From an uncultured Prevotellaceae bacterium (lineage in GTDB: Bacteria; Bacteroidota; Bacteroidia; Bacteroidales; Bacteroidaceae): a DNA stretch of 64,000 bases. The translations under genes were made by a program, and so were the position numbers. Location: assembly GCA_902774815.1 (NCBI GenBank), contig CACYJV010000003.1, positions 62,001 to 126,000 on the forward strand, written 5' to 3'. Under the pieces are notes generated by a model. The model was not told where the DNA came from, searched no databases, and saw nothing but the letters and a program-made list of their open reading frames with translations. Positions within the stretch are counted from its first letter, which is position 1; each line of letters starts with the position of its first letter. Of this stretch, positions 29,693 to 39,854 are shown in pieces.

Positions 29693-32600
29693 ATGAAAAA
29701 AGACTCCGTAAGAAGCTTTGTGACGACACATGCGTGCAAGCATGTAGTATTGTCCGCGCTTTTGTTGTCAGCCTTTCTCATTGGAAGTCCGCTATCTACA
29801 AATGCGGATATCCTGAGCACGCAGGCTGTTCAGCAGAATGGAATTGTCAAGGGAAAAGTGGTCGACCACAATGGCGAACCTATTATCGGCGCAGCCGTCA
29901 AGGTAATGGGCACCGACCGTGGTACCGTGACCGATCTCGATGGTGAGTTCACCCTAGAAGGTGTCAACACTGGCAAACTAAACATCTCGTATGTGGGATT
30001 TGGCACGAAGGAAGTGAGTTTCCGCGCTGGCGAAACCCTTAGCATCACGCTCGATGAGGACATGGAGTCACTCGACGAGGTCGTGGTCATTGGCTATGGA
30101 ACAACGAAGAAGGCTAACCTGACTGGTTCGGTTGCATCGGTAGACTTCCGCGAAGTCAGCAATCTGCCTGTTGCCAACACCTCGAACCTGCTGCAGGGCC
30201 GCCTGCCAGGTGTCGTGTTGCAGATGAATGGTGCTCAAGCTGGTCACGACGACCCTGAGGTACGCGTACGTGGTATCGGCACACTGGGAGGTTCTTCTAA
30301 AAACAACCCGATGGTGCTCATCGATGGCATAGAGAGCAATATCAATCAACTCTCAGGTCTGCCTGCAGAAGATATCCAGAGCGTTTCCGTACTGAAAGAT
30401 GCTGCCTCGGCCGCCATTTATGGTGTACGTGCCGCCAATGGCGTTATCCTTGTCACGACAAAACGTGGAGCGGAGATGCGTCCACAGGTGACATATTCAG
30501 GTTCTGTTGCCCTGCAGGAGCCGACCGTGCTGCCTAAATATGTGGATGGCTATAACTGGGCACTTATCTTCAACGAGGCACAGGCCTCACGCGGTGCCTA
30601 CACGCAGGAGATGCTCGAAAAGTTGAAAAACGGCAGTGATCCCGACCATTTTGCCAACACCGACTGGGCCAAAGAGATGTTCCGTACTGCTTTCATGCAG
30701 CAACATCACTTGAGCGTGCAGGGAGGTTCGAAAGCTATGCACTATATGTTCTCGGTGCAGTATCAGGACCAGGATGGCTTGATGAAGAACACCCGCAACA
30801 AACGCTACAACTTCCGCTCGAACATTGACGCTAAACTGGGGCGTGTGAAGTTGGGTATGAACCTCGCTGGTTCGAAGCAGAGCGTCTATGAGCCGTTACC
30901 GGTGGGCGACGGAGGTTTGGTGCGCTATTTGTCGTGGTTCACTCGCCCAACAGTTCCCGTGAAGTTCTCCAATGGACATTGGGCTTACACCGATGGGAAC
31001 GATGCTATTTCGCAATCAATCTTCAAGAATCCAGTGCAGGAAATCTACAACGACCTGCGTGATAACGATCACTATCGCTTCGACGGCAAGGTATTCGCCG
31101 AGGTCGACTTAGTGAAGGGGCTGCAGTTCCGCACAAGTCTCGCTTATAAACTCTACGCGAATCGCATCAGTACATTCGACCGACGCGAAGAACCCCGCTA
31201 CAATGCCGAGGGCGACATCATTGCTCCTGCTGAGACACAGAACTCGCTGACAGACTATGACTGGTTCCAAACGGGTTGGATCAATGAAAACATCCTGACC
31301 TACAATGAAACGTGGGGCAAACACAATCTGGGCGTGCTGCTGGGTCACTCCATTCAGGAAAACCGTTACGACGTGAACAACAGCTCGAAACAAGGATTCC
31401 CCACCGATAACATCTTCGAATTGAACGGTGGCACACAGAATCCATCAGCCAGTGGCTATGCTGAGGAGGATGCTCTGCAATCGTTCTTCGGACGCATTAA
31501 CTATAACTATGCCGACCGGTATCTGGCTGAGTTCAACATCCGTCACGATGGTTCGTCGCGCCTGCCCAAGACCAATCGTTATGCTACATTCCCCTCGTTC
31601 TCGGCAGCATGGATTATTTCCAACGAATCCTTTATGCAAAACATCGATTGGCTTAGTTCGTTGAAACTGCGTGGCAGCTGGGGTAAGTTGGGTAATCAGG
31701 AAATTGGTAACTACACATTCTCGGAAACTCTGGCCGCACAAGGCAGCTACTACTTCGGCGACAAGAAGTACATCGGCATGCGTGCCACAGGCATTGCCAA
31801 CGAAAACATCAAATGGGAAACGACAACCATAACCGACTTCGGCTTCGACGCCAGCTTCTTCAAAGGCCGCCTGAGTACCACATTCGACTGGTATAACAAG
31901 GTAACAAACGACATCCTTCTACAGCTGCCCATGCCAGGCATTTTCCTCGGCTCGCTAGGCGCACCCTATCAGAATGCAGGTAAGGTGAAGAACACTGGTT
32001 GGGAATGGTCAGTGAACTACTACGACCATGCAGGCGACTGGAACTGGAATGCAGGCTTCATGCTGGCAAGCGTACACAACGAGATTGTCGACCTGAACGG
32101 TCAGGAGAGCATCTCTGGCAACACCATCAATCGCGAAGGCGAAGCTATCGGCTCGTACTACGGCCTGAAGGCTTTAGGACTTTATCGCACCGAGGCAGAT
32201 TTGCAGCGCACCAATTCCGAAGGCAAGCAAATCATGCAGAACGGTCAGGCCCCATCACTGGGTGACATCATGTATGAGGACCTAAACGACGACGGAAACA
32301 TCAATGACGATGATCGCCAAGTGTTGGGCAACCCGTTCCCGAAACTGCAGTATTCCATCTCGCTGGGTGCCAGCTGGAAAAATTTTGACCTGTCGATGTT
32401 CTGGCAGGGCATTGCAGGACTCAACCGCTTCAATTGGGAAACGACGACTCTCTCCAACGGTGGAAACAAGACCACACGCTGGCTCAACCGCTATTCGGCA
32501 GAGAACGTGAATGGCGAGATGCCACGTCTAGGCAACGAATTCAACAACGCATATTCATCGTTCTGGCTCAACAAGGGTGACTATTTGCGCCTGAAGAGCT

Positions 32601-32803
32601 TGGAGTTGGGCTATACGTTCAAGAAGAATCATCTCCTGCAACAGTGGGGAGTGCAGAGTGTACGTCTTTATTTAGCTGGTACCAACCTGCTTACCTTCTG
32701 CTCCGTCTACAACTACGATCCTGAAAAATTCAGTTCTGACATGCGAAGCGATGCACATCCCAATGTGCGTGCCTACTCATTCGGTGTCATTGTTAAATTC
32801 TAA
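29693..32803 (+). CDS. SusC-family TonB-dependent oligosaccharide transporter
   Basis: 1036 residues. Extended signal region (to about residue 38), carboxypeptidase-like domain (about 50-130: VKGKVVDHNGEPIIGAAVKV, TVTDLDGEFTLEGV), TonB box-like segment VVVIGYGTTKKANLTGSV (about 130-148), plug with LLQGRLPGVVLQMNGAQAG and VRVRGIGTLGGSSKN, DAASAAIYGVRAANGVILVT, then a 22-strand barrel ending YSFGVIVKF with the terminal Phe. Imports the glycan captured by the SusD partner 14 bases downstream. Starts 63 bases after the DUF6055-type gene, so probably part of the same transcript. Confidence 0.96.
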   Translation: MKKDSVRSFVTTHACKHVVLSALLLSAFLIGSPLSTNADILSTQAVQQNGIVKGKVVDHNGEPIIGAAVKVMGTDRGTVTDLDGEFTLEGVNTGKLNISYVGFGTKEVSFRAGETLSITLDEDMESLDEVVVIGYGTTKKANLTGSVASVDFREVSNLPVANTSNLLQGRLPGVVLQMNGAQAGHDDPEVRVRGIGTLGGSSKNNPMVLIDGIESNINQLSGLPAEDIQSVSVLKDAASAAIYGVRAANGVILVTTKRGAEMRPQVTYSGSVALQEPTVLPKYVDGYNWALIFNEAQASRGAYTQEMLEKLKNGSDPDHFANTDWAKEMFRTAFMQQHHLSVQGGSKAMHYMFSVQYQDQDGLMKNTRNKRYNFRSNIDAKLGRVKLGMNLAGSKQSVYEPLPVGDGGLVRYLSWFTRPTVPVKFSNGHWAYTDGNDAISQSIFKNPVQEIYNDLRDNDHYRFDGKVFAEVDLVKGLQFRTSLAYKLYANRISTFDRREEPRYNAEGDIIAPAETQNSLTDYDWFQTGWINENILTYNETWGKHNLGVLLGHSIQENRYDVNNSSKQGFPTDNIFELNGGTQNPSASGYAEEDALQSFFGRINYNYADRYLAEFNIRHDGSSRLPKTNRYATFPSFSAAWIISNESFMQNIDWLSSLKLRGSWGKLGNQEIGNYTFSETLAAQGSYYFGDKKYIGMRATGIANENIKWETTTITDFGFDASFFKGRLSTTFDWYNKVTNDILLQLPMPGIFLGSLGAPYQNAGKVKNTGWEWSVNYYDHAGDWNWNAGFMLASVHNEIVDLNGQESISGNTINREGEAIGSYYGLKALGLYRTEADLQRTNSEGKQIMQNGQAPSLGDIMYEDLNDDGNINDDDRQVLGNPFPKLQYSISLGASWKNFDLSMFWQGIAGLNRFNWETTTLSNGGNKTTRWLNRYSAENVNGEMPRLGNEFNNAYSSFWLNKGDYLRLKSLELGYTFKKNHLLQQWGVQSVRLYLAGTNLLTFCSVYNYDPEKFSSDMRSDAHPNVRAYSFGVIVKF

Positions 32804-32817
32804 AAACGCGTTGAATT

Positions 32818-34404
32818 ATGAAACTACATCATTTATATATCGCATCAATGCTGGCAGCAGGGCTTATCCTGACAACCTCCTGCAGCGACAGTTTCCTTGA
32901 CAAGAACTCTCTCACCGAGTCTTCGACGGAAACATTCTGGCAGACCGAGGACGATGCCACGATGGCCATGGTTGCATGTTATGACGGTCTGCAGAGCAAC
33001 CAAATCTATGGCGGTGGTCCGTGGGACCTTGGACAACTCAACATGGACTGTATGACTGACAACGGCGGCCACTTCAACTGGAGCGGTTGGGTGGAAGGCT
33101 ATGACATCGCCAACGGCACCCATAGTGCCAGCTCATGGGCTGTAGGCTCGTTCTGGGATGCCCTCTACGAGGTCGTGAAACGTTGCAACAGCCTCATAGC
33201 AAACATTGATCGCGTTCCAATGTCTGAGACAAAGATTGAACAATACAAGGCAGAAGCCATGACGCTACGTGCCCTGATGTACATTCATCTGACGATGACC
33301 TACAACGACGTACCCTATCTGACGGAGCCGCTAACCATTGACAATGCTGAGAAACCAGCCACACCGCGTGCAGAAATCGTCACAGCAGAGATTCAAAACT
33401 TAAAGGCTGCTGTACCTAACCTGCCCGTTACGGCCGAGCGCGGACGCCTCACTCGTGGCGCCGGCTATGCCATCTTGGGGCGTCTGGCTCTCTACAATAA
33501 GATGTGGGACGAGGCAATCGGTGCCTATCAGGAAGTGATGAAGCTGGGCTACTCGCTGGCTTCCGACTATACGGCACTTTTCACCCCTGCCGGTGAAACT
33601 CAACCGGAAATCATCTTTGCCGTACGTTTCGAGGGTCCAGGTCTTGACGAAGGTGCCGTATTCAATGCCCATTGGAACACGCCCATTGAGTCAATGAACG
33701 GAACGCTCGACTTGGCCGACGACTACTATAAGCTCGATGGAACAAAGGCCACCGAACGCAACTATGCAGCCAAGAAGGCTGACGGTTCACTTGATGTGAG
33801 CAAACCTAACTTTGACTACTGGAAAGGTCGCGATCCACGCCTCTATGCCACGCTCTTCGTACCAGGCATGTATTGGAACGGTCTTGGTGGCGAGGAATCG
33901 CCTTACGGCGGTGCGGCATCTTCACTCTCTACCATCTACGTCATGAAGTACTTCGACCCCACAGACACAGGCAACTCGTGGGATAACGCCCAAGACTTCT
34001 ATGTAGTGCGCTATGCCGAAGTGCTATTGTCGCTGGCCGAGGCTTTGGTAGAAAAGGGCAGCTACAACGAAGCAAACGTACTCTCACTGGTCAACCAGGT
34101 ACGCCAACGCGTGGGCATGCCGAAGGTTGAGGACGTCGAAGGCACTGGTCTGAGCAAGGACAAACTGCTGCAGGTGGTTCGCCACGAACGCCGCGTGGAA
34201 CTCGCCTTCGAGGGTCTACGCCTCTACGACGAATACCGCTGGCATCAGTTGAAGGAAGCTATCGACATCGTGAACAACGAACGCATTACCTATGGGCTTA
34301 ACTACGAGCCACGTGTCTACAATGGCGAGCGCGACTACAAGTGGCCTATTCCGACCGACGAAATCGACAGCAATCCTCAGCTAAAGCAACATGAAGGTTG
34401 GTAA
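32818..34404 (+). CDS. SusD/RagB-family glycan-binding lipoprotein
   Basis: 528 residues. Lipoprotein signal with C22 (LILTTSC); SusD-like N-terminal domain (FLDKNSLTESSTETFWQTED, YDGLQSNQIYGGG) and the RagB/SusD C-terminal domain (YVVRYAEVLLSLAEALVEKG, VNQVRQRVGMPKVED, LLQVVRHERRVELAFEGLRL, RWHQLKEA, YKWPIPTDEIDSNPQLKQ). Surface partner of the SusC transporter; together they form the glycan capture and uptake pair. The gene ends the HTCS-linked cluster: a strong terminator follows at 34458-34491. Confidence 0.96.
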   Translation: MKLHHLYIASMLAAGLILTTSCSDSFLDKNSLTESSTETFWQTEDDATMAMVACYDGLQSNQIYGGGPWDLGQLNMDCMTDNGGHFNWSGWVEGYDIANGTHSASSWAVGSFWDALYEVVKRCNSLIANIDRVPMSETKIEQYKAEAMTLRALMYIHLTMTYNDVPYLTEPLTIDNAEKPATPRAEIVTAEIQNLKAAVPNLPVTAERGRLTRGAGYAILGRLALYNKMWDEAIGAYQEVMKLGYSLASDYTALFTPAGETQPEIIFAVRFEGPGLDEGAVFNAHWNTPIESMNGTLDLADDYYKLDGTKATERNYAAKKADGSLDVSKPNFDYWKGRDPRLYATLFVPGMYWNGLGGEESPYGGAASSLSTIYVMKYFDPTDTGNSWDNAQDFYVVRYAEVLLSLAEALVEKGSYNEANVLSLVNQVRQRVGMPKVEDVEGTGLSKDKLLQVVRHERRVELAFEGLRLYDEYRWHQLKEAIDIVNNERITYGLNYEPRVYNGERDYKWPIPTDEIDSNPQLKQHEGW

Positions 34405-34457
34405 AAAGCACCTTCGTTCTGACAGCATTTTGCGTGTCGGCATGAACCTATGAAAGA

Positions 34458-34491
34458 TAAGCCCCCAAAGTTCTGAACTCTTGGGGGCTTA
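34458..34491 (+). terminator. Terminator after the SusD gene
   Basis: TAAGCCCCCAA (34458-34468) and TTGGGGGCTTA (34481-34491) perfect arms around a 12-base loop; also symmetrical enough to act in both directions. Confidence 0.8.
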
Positions 34492-34523
34492 CTACAAACA
34501 GCAACAAAATTTTTTATCTATTA

Positions 34524-34862
34524 TGTAAATAGTAATTGAAAAGTATACCACCATAATAATCGAAAAGGGTACCACGTAGACCAGAGTTTTACGTTATATA
34601 TGTTAGCTCAGAAGAGCGCTGTAATGGTATATTTAGCGATACTCCCTACTTAAAGATAATGTTCTATGCTCTGCACTGTTCGACAGACCGTGTCATAAAT
34701 CATACCTCGTCAACATGACGGGCACGTCGTATCGTATTAAAGAAACAAAAAAAATATCAATAACAAGTAATGTATAACAAACTTTTTATACCTTTGCAGC
34801 ACTCAGTCGAAGTGGTATACTTTTCAATTATTATTTGGTATACTTTTACGTTATCATTTACA
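34524..34862. mobile_element. Transposase-less MITE-like element, IS21-type ends
   Basis: 339 bp bounded by inverted ends of about 50 bp. Left reads TGTAAATAGTAATTGAAAAG then TATACCAC; the right end, reversed, reads TGTAAATGATAACGTAAAAG then TATACC. Each end has two direct copies of a motif like AATTGAAAAGTATACCAC, and a perfect 18-bp inverted repeat exists between 34532-34549 and the right end (about 34812-34829). TGT...ACA tips with repeated subterminal motifs are what IS21-family ends look like. No ORF inside. It carries a TACCTTTG (34789-34796) that may be a relic transposase promoter. No clear target duplication was seen. Confidence 0.65.
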
Positions 34863-34912
34863 CTTTGCCAAATATATCAAGGATTAATAGAACGTTTCTG
34901 TAATTTTTGTAC

Positions 34913-34920
34913 TATCTTTG
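34913..34920 (+). promoter_or_regulatory. -7 box of the sugar porter operon
   Basis: TATCTTTG, 71 bases before the MFS start, just outside the MITE; no clear TTTG at -33. Confidence 0.5.
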
Positions 34921-34991
34921 CAGCAGAAAATCAAACAACGTAAAAAGGAAAAATAGTAAAAAGGCTAAAAACTAAAAAACAACTATTAAAT

Positions 34992-36344
34992 ATGCAAGGA
35001 TTCAGCAAGCAGTTTCTGTACTTCATCTGTGCCGTATCAGCCATGGGCGGCTTGCTTTTTGGCTACGACTGGGTAGTCATTGGCGGTGCAAAACCATTCT
35101 ATGAGCTCTACTTCAACATCACCGACTCGCCTATTCTACAAGGCGTTGCCATGACAACAGCCCTGATAGGATGTTTGTTCGGTGCCATGGTAGCTGGTGC
35201 TGCTGCCGATAAGTATGGCCGTAAGCCCCTGCTGATGGTGGCGGCGGTGCTGTTCACGGTGTCAGCGGTTGCCACAGGACTGTTCAACGACTTCATGTTG
35301 TTCAACATAGCCCGTTTCGTTGGGGGTGTAGGCATCGGTGTGGCCTCGGCACTCTCTCCCATGTACATTGCAGAGGTGAGTCCTGCCGATATTCGTGGCC
35401 GAATGGTGAGCTTAAACCAGATGACCATTGTGTTGGGCATCCTGTCGGCACAGATTGTGAACATGCTATTGGCTCGCGACACCACGGTGAGCGAAAATCT
35501 GGTGTGGGACATCGAGTGGGGCTGGCGCTGGATGTTTTGGGCTGAGACGCTGCCTGCCGCCTCGTTTCTTGTGATGAGTTTCTTCATTCCAGAGAGTCCG
35601 GTATTCCTGAGGTTGAAGGCTGCGACAATGCCGCAACATCGGGTAAAGGAGGCTGGGGCAAAGGCAGACGGCGAGAAGACCACGCTGAAGGCTGAAGGAA
35701 AGGAGGCTGGGCTGCGCGAATTGCTGCAACATAAATATGGTAAGGTACTGCTTTTGGGCCTCGTAATTGCTGTTTTCCAGCAGTGGTGCGGCACGAACGT
35801 CATCTTCAACTATGCTCAGGAGATATTCGTGAGTGCGGGTTTCGACGTCGATGGCATGTTCATCAATATCGTCATCACAGGCATTGCCAACGTCGTCTTC
35901 ACGTTCGTTGCCCTCTACACCATTGAAAAGTGGGGACGTCGCACGCTGATGCTGCTGGGTGCAGGAGGTCTCGGCCTGATTTACCTGACACTTGGCACCT
36001 GCTACTTCATGGGGCTGACTGGCGTTCTGATGGTGGCACTCGTGGTAACGGCCATCTCTGTCTATGCCATGACGCTCGGTCCTGTGACGTGGACATTGTT
36101 GGCCGAGATTTTTCCCCATCGCGTACGAGGCATTGCCATGGCAACCTGCACATTTGCCCTCTGGGTTGGATGCTGTACACTGACGTTCTCGTTCCCCTCA
36201 ATGAACGCGGCGCTGGGCTCCAGCGGTACGTTCTGGATCTACTCAGCCATCTGCATGTGTGCCTTTGTGTTCCTTTGGCGCAATTGTCCCGAGACAAAGG
36301 GCAAGTCACTGGAAGAATTAGAGAAAGAATTGGTCGTTGAATAA
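34992..36344 (+). CDS. MFS sugar porter (SP family)
   Basis: 450 residues with 12 predicted membrane helices. Sugar-porter signatures: GGLLFGYDWVVIGGAKPFYE in helix 1, ADKYGRKPLL in the 2-3 loop, PMYIAEVSPADIRGRMVSLN after helix 4, PESPVFLRLK before the central loop, QQWCGTNVIFNYAQEIF in helix 7, EKWGRRTLMLLG, EIFPHRVRGIAMA and PETKGKSLEELE at the end. The central loop is long and rich in Lys/Ala/Glu. Likely imports a mono- or disaccharide across the inner membrane by proton symport. Next to GH130 and mannosidase genes, the substrate could be mannose or Man-GlcNAc; this is inference. The DUF5107 gene follows after 21 bases. Confidence 0.93.
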   Translation: MQGFSKQFLYFICAVSAMGGLLFGYDWVVIGGAKPFYELYFNITDSPILQGVAMTTALIGCLFGAMVAGAAADKYGRKPLLMVAAVLFTVSAVATGLFNDFMLFNIARFVGGVGIGVASALSPMYIAEVSPADIRGRMVSLNQMTIVLGILSAQIVNMLLARDTTVSENLVWDIEWGWRWMFWAETLPAASFLVMSFFIPESPVFLRLKAATMPQHRVKEAGAKADGEKTTLKAEGKEAGLRELLQHKYGKVLLLGLVIAVFQQWCGTNVIFNYAQEIFVSAGFDVDGMFINIVITGIANVVFTFVALYTIEKWGRRTLMLLGAGGLGLIYLTLGTCYFMGLTGVLMVALVVTAISVYAMTLGPVTWTLLAEIFPHRVRGIAMATCTFALWVGCCTLTFSFPSMNAALGSSGTFWIYSAICMCAFVFLWRNCPETKGKSLEELEKELVVE

Positions 36345-36365
36345 ACTACAATAATACTGGAAAAA

Positions 36366-39300
36366 ATGGTAAAAGCCTGGAGAGAATTGGTGACAATACC
36401 TACCTACGAGGTGGGAAAGCCGGAGAAAAACCCGATGTTTCTGGAGAAACGTGTCTATCAGGGATCAAGTGGCGTGGTCTATCCCTACCCCGTCATCGAG
36501 ACCATCAGCGACGAAAAGGTGGACAAAGACTATCTGGCCATTTGGCTGGAAAACGAGTATATCAAGGTGATGGTGCTGCCCGAGCTGGGCGGACGTGTGC
36601 AGATGGCATACGACAAGATAGCAAAGCGCCACTTCGTGTACTACAACCACGTTGTCAAACCTGCCCTTGTAGGACTTGCGGGCCCGTGGATCAGTGGCGG
36701 CATCGAGTTCAACTGGCCTCAACATCATCGCCCTTCGACCTTCATGCCCGTTGACACCTGTATCGAAGAGGAGTCCGACGGTTCGGTAACGGTATGGGTT
36801 AGCGAGATGGAAAAGATGTTCCACCAGAAGGGAATGGCAGGTTTTACTTTGCGTCCTGGCTGTGCCTATCTGGAAATCAAGGGCCGACTCTATAACCGTA
36901 CGGACGTTCCGCAGACCTTTTTGTGGTGGGATAACCCTGCCGTCGAGGTGAACGATGAGTACCAAAGCGTGTTCCCACCCGACATCAACGCCGTGTTCGA
37001 CCATGGAAAACGCGCCGTCAGCAGTTTCCCCATCGCTACAGGTACCTATTATAAGATGGACTACTCGGCAGGCGTAGACATCTCGAACTACAAGAACATA
37101 TACGTTCCAACGAGCTATATGGGCGTGAACTCGCGCTTCAACTTCGAAGGAGGCTATGAGAACGACACGAAGGCGGGTATGCTGCATGTGGCTTCTCACC
37201 ACTATTCGCCTGGCAAGAAGCAATGGACGTGGGGCAACGGTGACTTCGGACGGGCGTGGGACCGCAACCTGACCGATGAGGCAACACCTGAAGAGATGGA
37301 GAAGTGGGGCATCGACCGTGAGGGTTTCCGCCCCTATATAGAACTGATGGCAGGCGTCTACACCGAAAACCAACCCGACTTCTCATGGCTAATGCCTTAT
37401 GAAGAGAAGGAATTCACACAATACTTCATGCCCTATCGTGAGCTGGGCGTGGTGAAAGAGGCTTCGAAAGACCTGGTTTTCAACATCATACCCAGCCCTT
37501 CAAAAGGAGAAGAGAATATGGTCACCTTCAAGGTGTTTGCCACTTCGAAGCAGGAAGTCTGCGTTGTCCTTCGCAATGACAATGGCGAGGTTTACTATCG
37601 GAAAGAAATGACACTCTCGCCAGAGACGGTTCTGGTGGAAACTGTCGACGTGAAAGGCGCGAAGTTCAATGAACTGGCCTTCGAAATTGTGAAGACGTTT
37701 GTCTATGGACAACGCACCGTCTTGCAGTGGCATGCTGAGGCCGACGAAATTCGTCCCATCCCCGATTCTGCCGAAGCAGCCTTGCTGCCCGAGCAGATAA
37801 AGACCAACGAGCAACTCTTCCTGACGGGTCAGCACTTGGAACAGTATCGCCACGCCACATGGTCGGCCACCGACTACTATGAGGAGGCCCTGCGCCGCGA
37901 CCCCGACGACATCCGCTGTCTGAATGCCCTCGGTCTGTGGTACATCCGCAAGGGACGTTTTGCCAAGGCTGAGGCTTATCTGCGCAAGGCTGTCCGTCTT
38001 TCACAGAAACGCAATCCCAATCCTTACGATGGTGAGCCCATCTATAACCTGGCACTTGCGTTGAAATACCAAGGAAAGGTATCTGAGGCCTATGAACTCT
38101 TCTGGAAAGCCACCTGGAACAAGGCGTGGGCAGATGCAGGCTACTTCGAAGCTGCGAAGATAAGCACCATACAGGGCCGCTATGAGGATGCACTCGACGA
38201 GGTGAACCGCTGTCTGAACAACAACTGGCACAACCACAAGGCTCGCGCCTTAAAGACTGCCATCCTGCGCAAACTGGGAAAGGCCGGCAATGCCTTGGCT
38301 TTGATCGACGAATCATTGAAATGCGACCTGTTTAACTATGGTTGCCGCTACGAACAGTACCTCTTGCTGAAATTATCGGATGGGAATGCCGCAGAAAAGG
38401 CACTCAACGAGATGAAGGAGATGATGCGTTGCTCGGCACAAAACTATGATGAACTGGCGCTCGACTATGTTGGCGCAGGCCTGATTGAAGAGGCCAAGGC
38501 TGTCTGGCAGATAGCTATTGAAGAGGGTGCCACCACGCTGATGACCTACTACTACCTCTTCGCATTCTGCGGCGATGACGAAGCCTTGGAGAAAGCCGAG
38601 CAAACGGACTCTGCCTATTGCTTCCCCAATCGTCTGGAGGATGTCATTGCCCTCGAAACGGCAAAGAGCCGCGCTGCTCAAATCGTAAACCGTCAATCGG
38701 CAAATTGTAAATACAGCAAGGCTCCTTACTACTTGGGATGCCTGTATTATGCCGCCCGCCAGTACGACTTGGCCATTGAGAACTGGGAATTGTCGGCCCG
38801 ACTCGACCCACAGTTCCCGACCGTCTGGCGAAACCTTGCCCTTGGCCGCTTCAACAAGCAGGATCGTCAGCAGGAAGCTTTGGAATACATGGAGCGTGCC
38901 TTCCATCTTGACGAGAACGACGAGCGCGTTTTGATGGAACTCGACCAACTCTGCAAGCGTCTGCACCATTCACACGCTGAGCGTCTGGCCTTCCTCGAGA
39001 AGTATCCGCAATTGATACAGCGTCGCGATGACCTCGTGTTGGAGGTAATCACCCTGCTCAATCAAGTGGGGCACTACAAAGAGGCCATGGAGAAACTCGA
39101 CGGCCACACCTTCCACCCGTGGGAAGGGGGCGAAGGAAAGGTTTCCACACAATATCAGATTTGCCGCGTGGAACTAGCCAAGACAGCGATTGTTGCCAAG
39201 GAATACGAAAAGGCTGTCAAGCTACTCAGCGAGTGCCTGGAATATCCCCACTACCTCGGCGAGGGAAAGCTTTACGGTGCTCAGGAGAATGACTTCTACT

Positions 39301-39788
39301 ACCTACTAGGCATTGCTTACGATGCCCTTGGACAGAAGGACAAGGCCCGCGAATGCTGGGAGGAGGCCACGAAGGGACCGCAGGAACCTGCCGCCGCCAT
39401 GTACTACAACGATGCCAAACCCGATAAGATATTCTATCAAGGTCTGGCACTCTATAAACTTGGTCGCGAGGGCGAGGCTCATGGACGTTTCTACCGTCTC
39501 ATCAACTACGGCAAGCAACATATCTTCGAAGGGTTGCAGGAAGGCGAGCCAGGTTCAGGGAGGAAGCAGGTCATGGACTACTTCGCCGTTTCATTGCCCG
39601 ACTTGCTCATCTGGGAGGATTCGTTGGACATGAAGAACCTTATTCACTGCAAGTACATGCTTGCCCTCGGTTACTACGGCTTGGGCGACATGCAACACGC
39701 TGAGCGATACCTGAAGGAAGTGGAGGCTTTGGACAACAATCACCAGGGCATCCAGCAATTTCGCACACTCATCGATTCCAAACTCTAA
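36366..39788 (+). CDS. DUF5107 and tetratricopeptide repeat protein
   Basis: 1140 residues without a signal peptide, so cytoplasmic. The N-terminal ~420 residues form a DUF5107 beta-sandwich region resembling aldose epimerase-type folds (MVLPELGGRVQMAYDKIAKR, GGIEFNWPQHHRPSTFMPVD, FLWWDNPAVEVNDEYQSVFP, WGNGDFGRAWDRNLTDE). The remainder is a long array of TPR helices (about 500-1140; ALGLWYIRKGRFAKAEAYLR, NLALALKYQGKVSEAYELFW). Proteins of this type occur next to sugar porters; a sugar-binding or mutarotase-like role is possible but unproven. Separated by 21 bases from the MFS gene and evidently in its operon. It is the last gene before a convergent C69 peptidase. Confidence 0.8.
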   Translation: MVKAWRELVTIPTYEVGKPEKNPMFLEKRVYQGSSGVVYPYPVIETISDEKVDKDYLAIWLENEYIKVMVLPELGGRVQMAYDKIAKRHFVYYNHVVKPALVGLAGPWISGGIEFNWPQHHRPSTFMPVDTCIEEESDGSVTVWVSEMEKMFHQKGMAGFTLRPGCAYLEIKGRLYNRTDVPQTFLWWDNPAVEVNDEYQSVFPPDINAVFDHGKRAVSSFPIATGTYYKMDYSAGVDISNYKNIYVPTSYMGVNSRFNFEGGYENDTKAGMLHVASHHYSPGKKQWTWGNGDFGRAWDRNLTDEATPEEMEKWGIDREGFRPYIELMAGVYTENQPDFSWLMPYEEKEFTQYFMPYRELGVVKEASKDLVFNIIPSPSKGEENMVTFKVFATSKQEVCVVLRNDNGEVYYRKEMTLSPETVLVETVDVKGAKFNELAFEIVKTFVYGQRTVLQWHAEADEIRPIPDSAEAALLPEQIKTNEQLFLTGQHLEQYRHATWSATDYYEEALRRDPDDIRCLNALGLWYIRKGRFAKAEAYLRKAVRLSQKRNPNPYDGEPIYNLALALKYQGKVSEAYELFWKATWNKAWADAGYFEAAKISTIQGRYEDALDEVNRCLNNNWHNHKARALKTAILRKLGKAGNALALIDESLKCDLFNYGCRYEQYLLLKLSDGNAAEKALNEMKEMMRCSAQNYDELALDYVGAGLIEEAKAVWQIAIEEGATTLMTYYYLFAFCGDDEALEKAEQTDSAYCFPNRLEDVIALETAKSRAAQIVNRQSANCKYSKAPYYLGCLYYAARQYDLAIENWELSARLDPQFPTVWRNLALGRFNKQDRQQEALEYMERAFHLDENDERVLMELDQLCKRLHHSHAERLAFLEKYPQLIQRRDDLVLEVITLLNQVGHYKEAMEKLDGHTFHPWEGGEGKVSTQYQICRVELAKTAIVAKEYEKAVKLLSECLEYPHYLGEGKLYGAQENDFYYLLGIAYDALGQKDKARECWEEATKGPQEPAAAMYYNDAKPDKIFYQGLALYKLGREGEAHGRFYRLINYGKQHIFEGLQEGEPGSGRKQVMDYFAVSLPDLLIWEDSLDMKNLIHCKYMLALGYYGLGDMQHAERYLKEVEALDNNHQGIQQFRTLIDSKL

Positions 39789-39854
39789 GGTCTTTACCTG
39801 CTAAAGAACCCGCTTGAACACAATATAAGCTACATACAAACAGCATAACCCACT

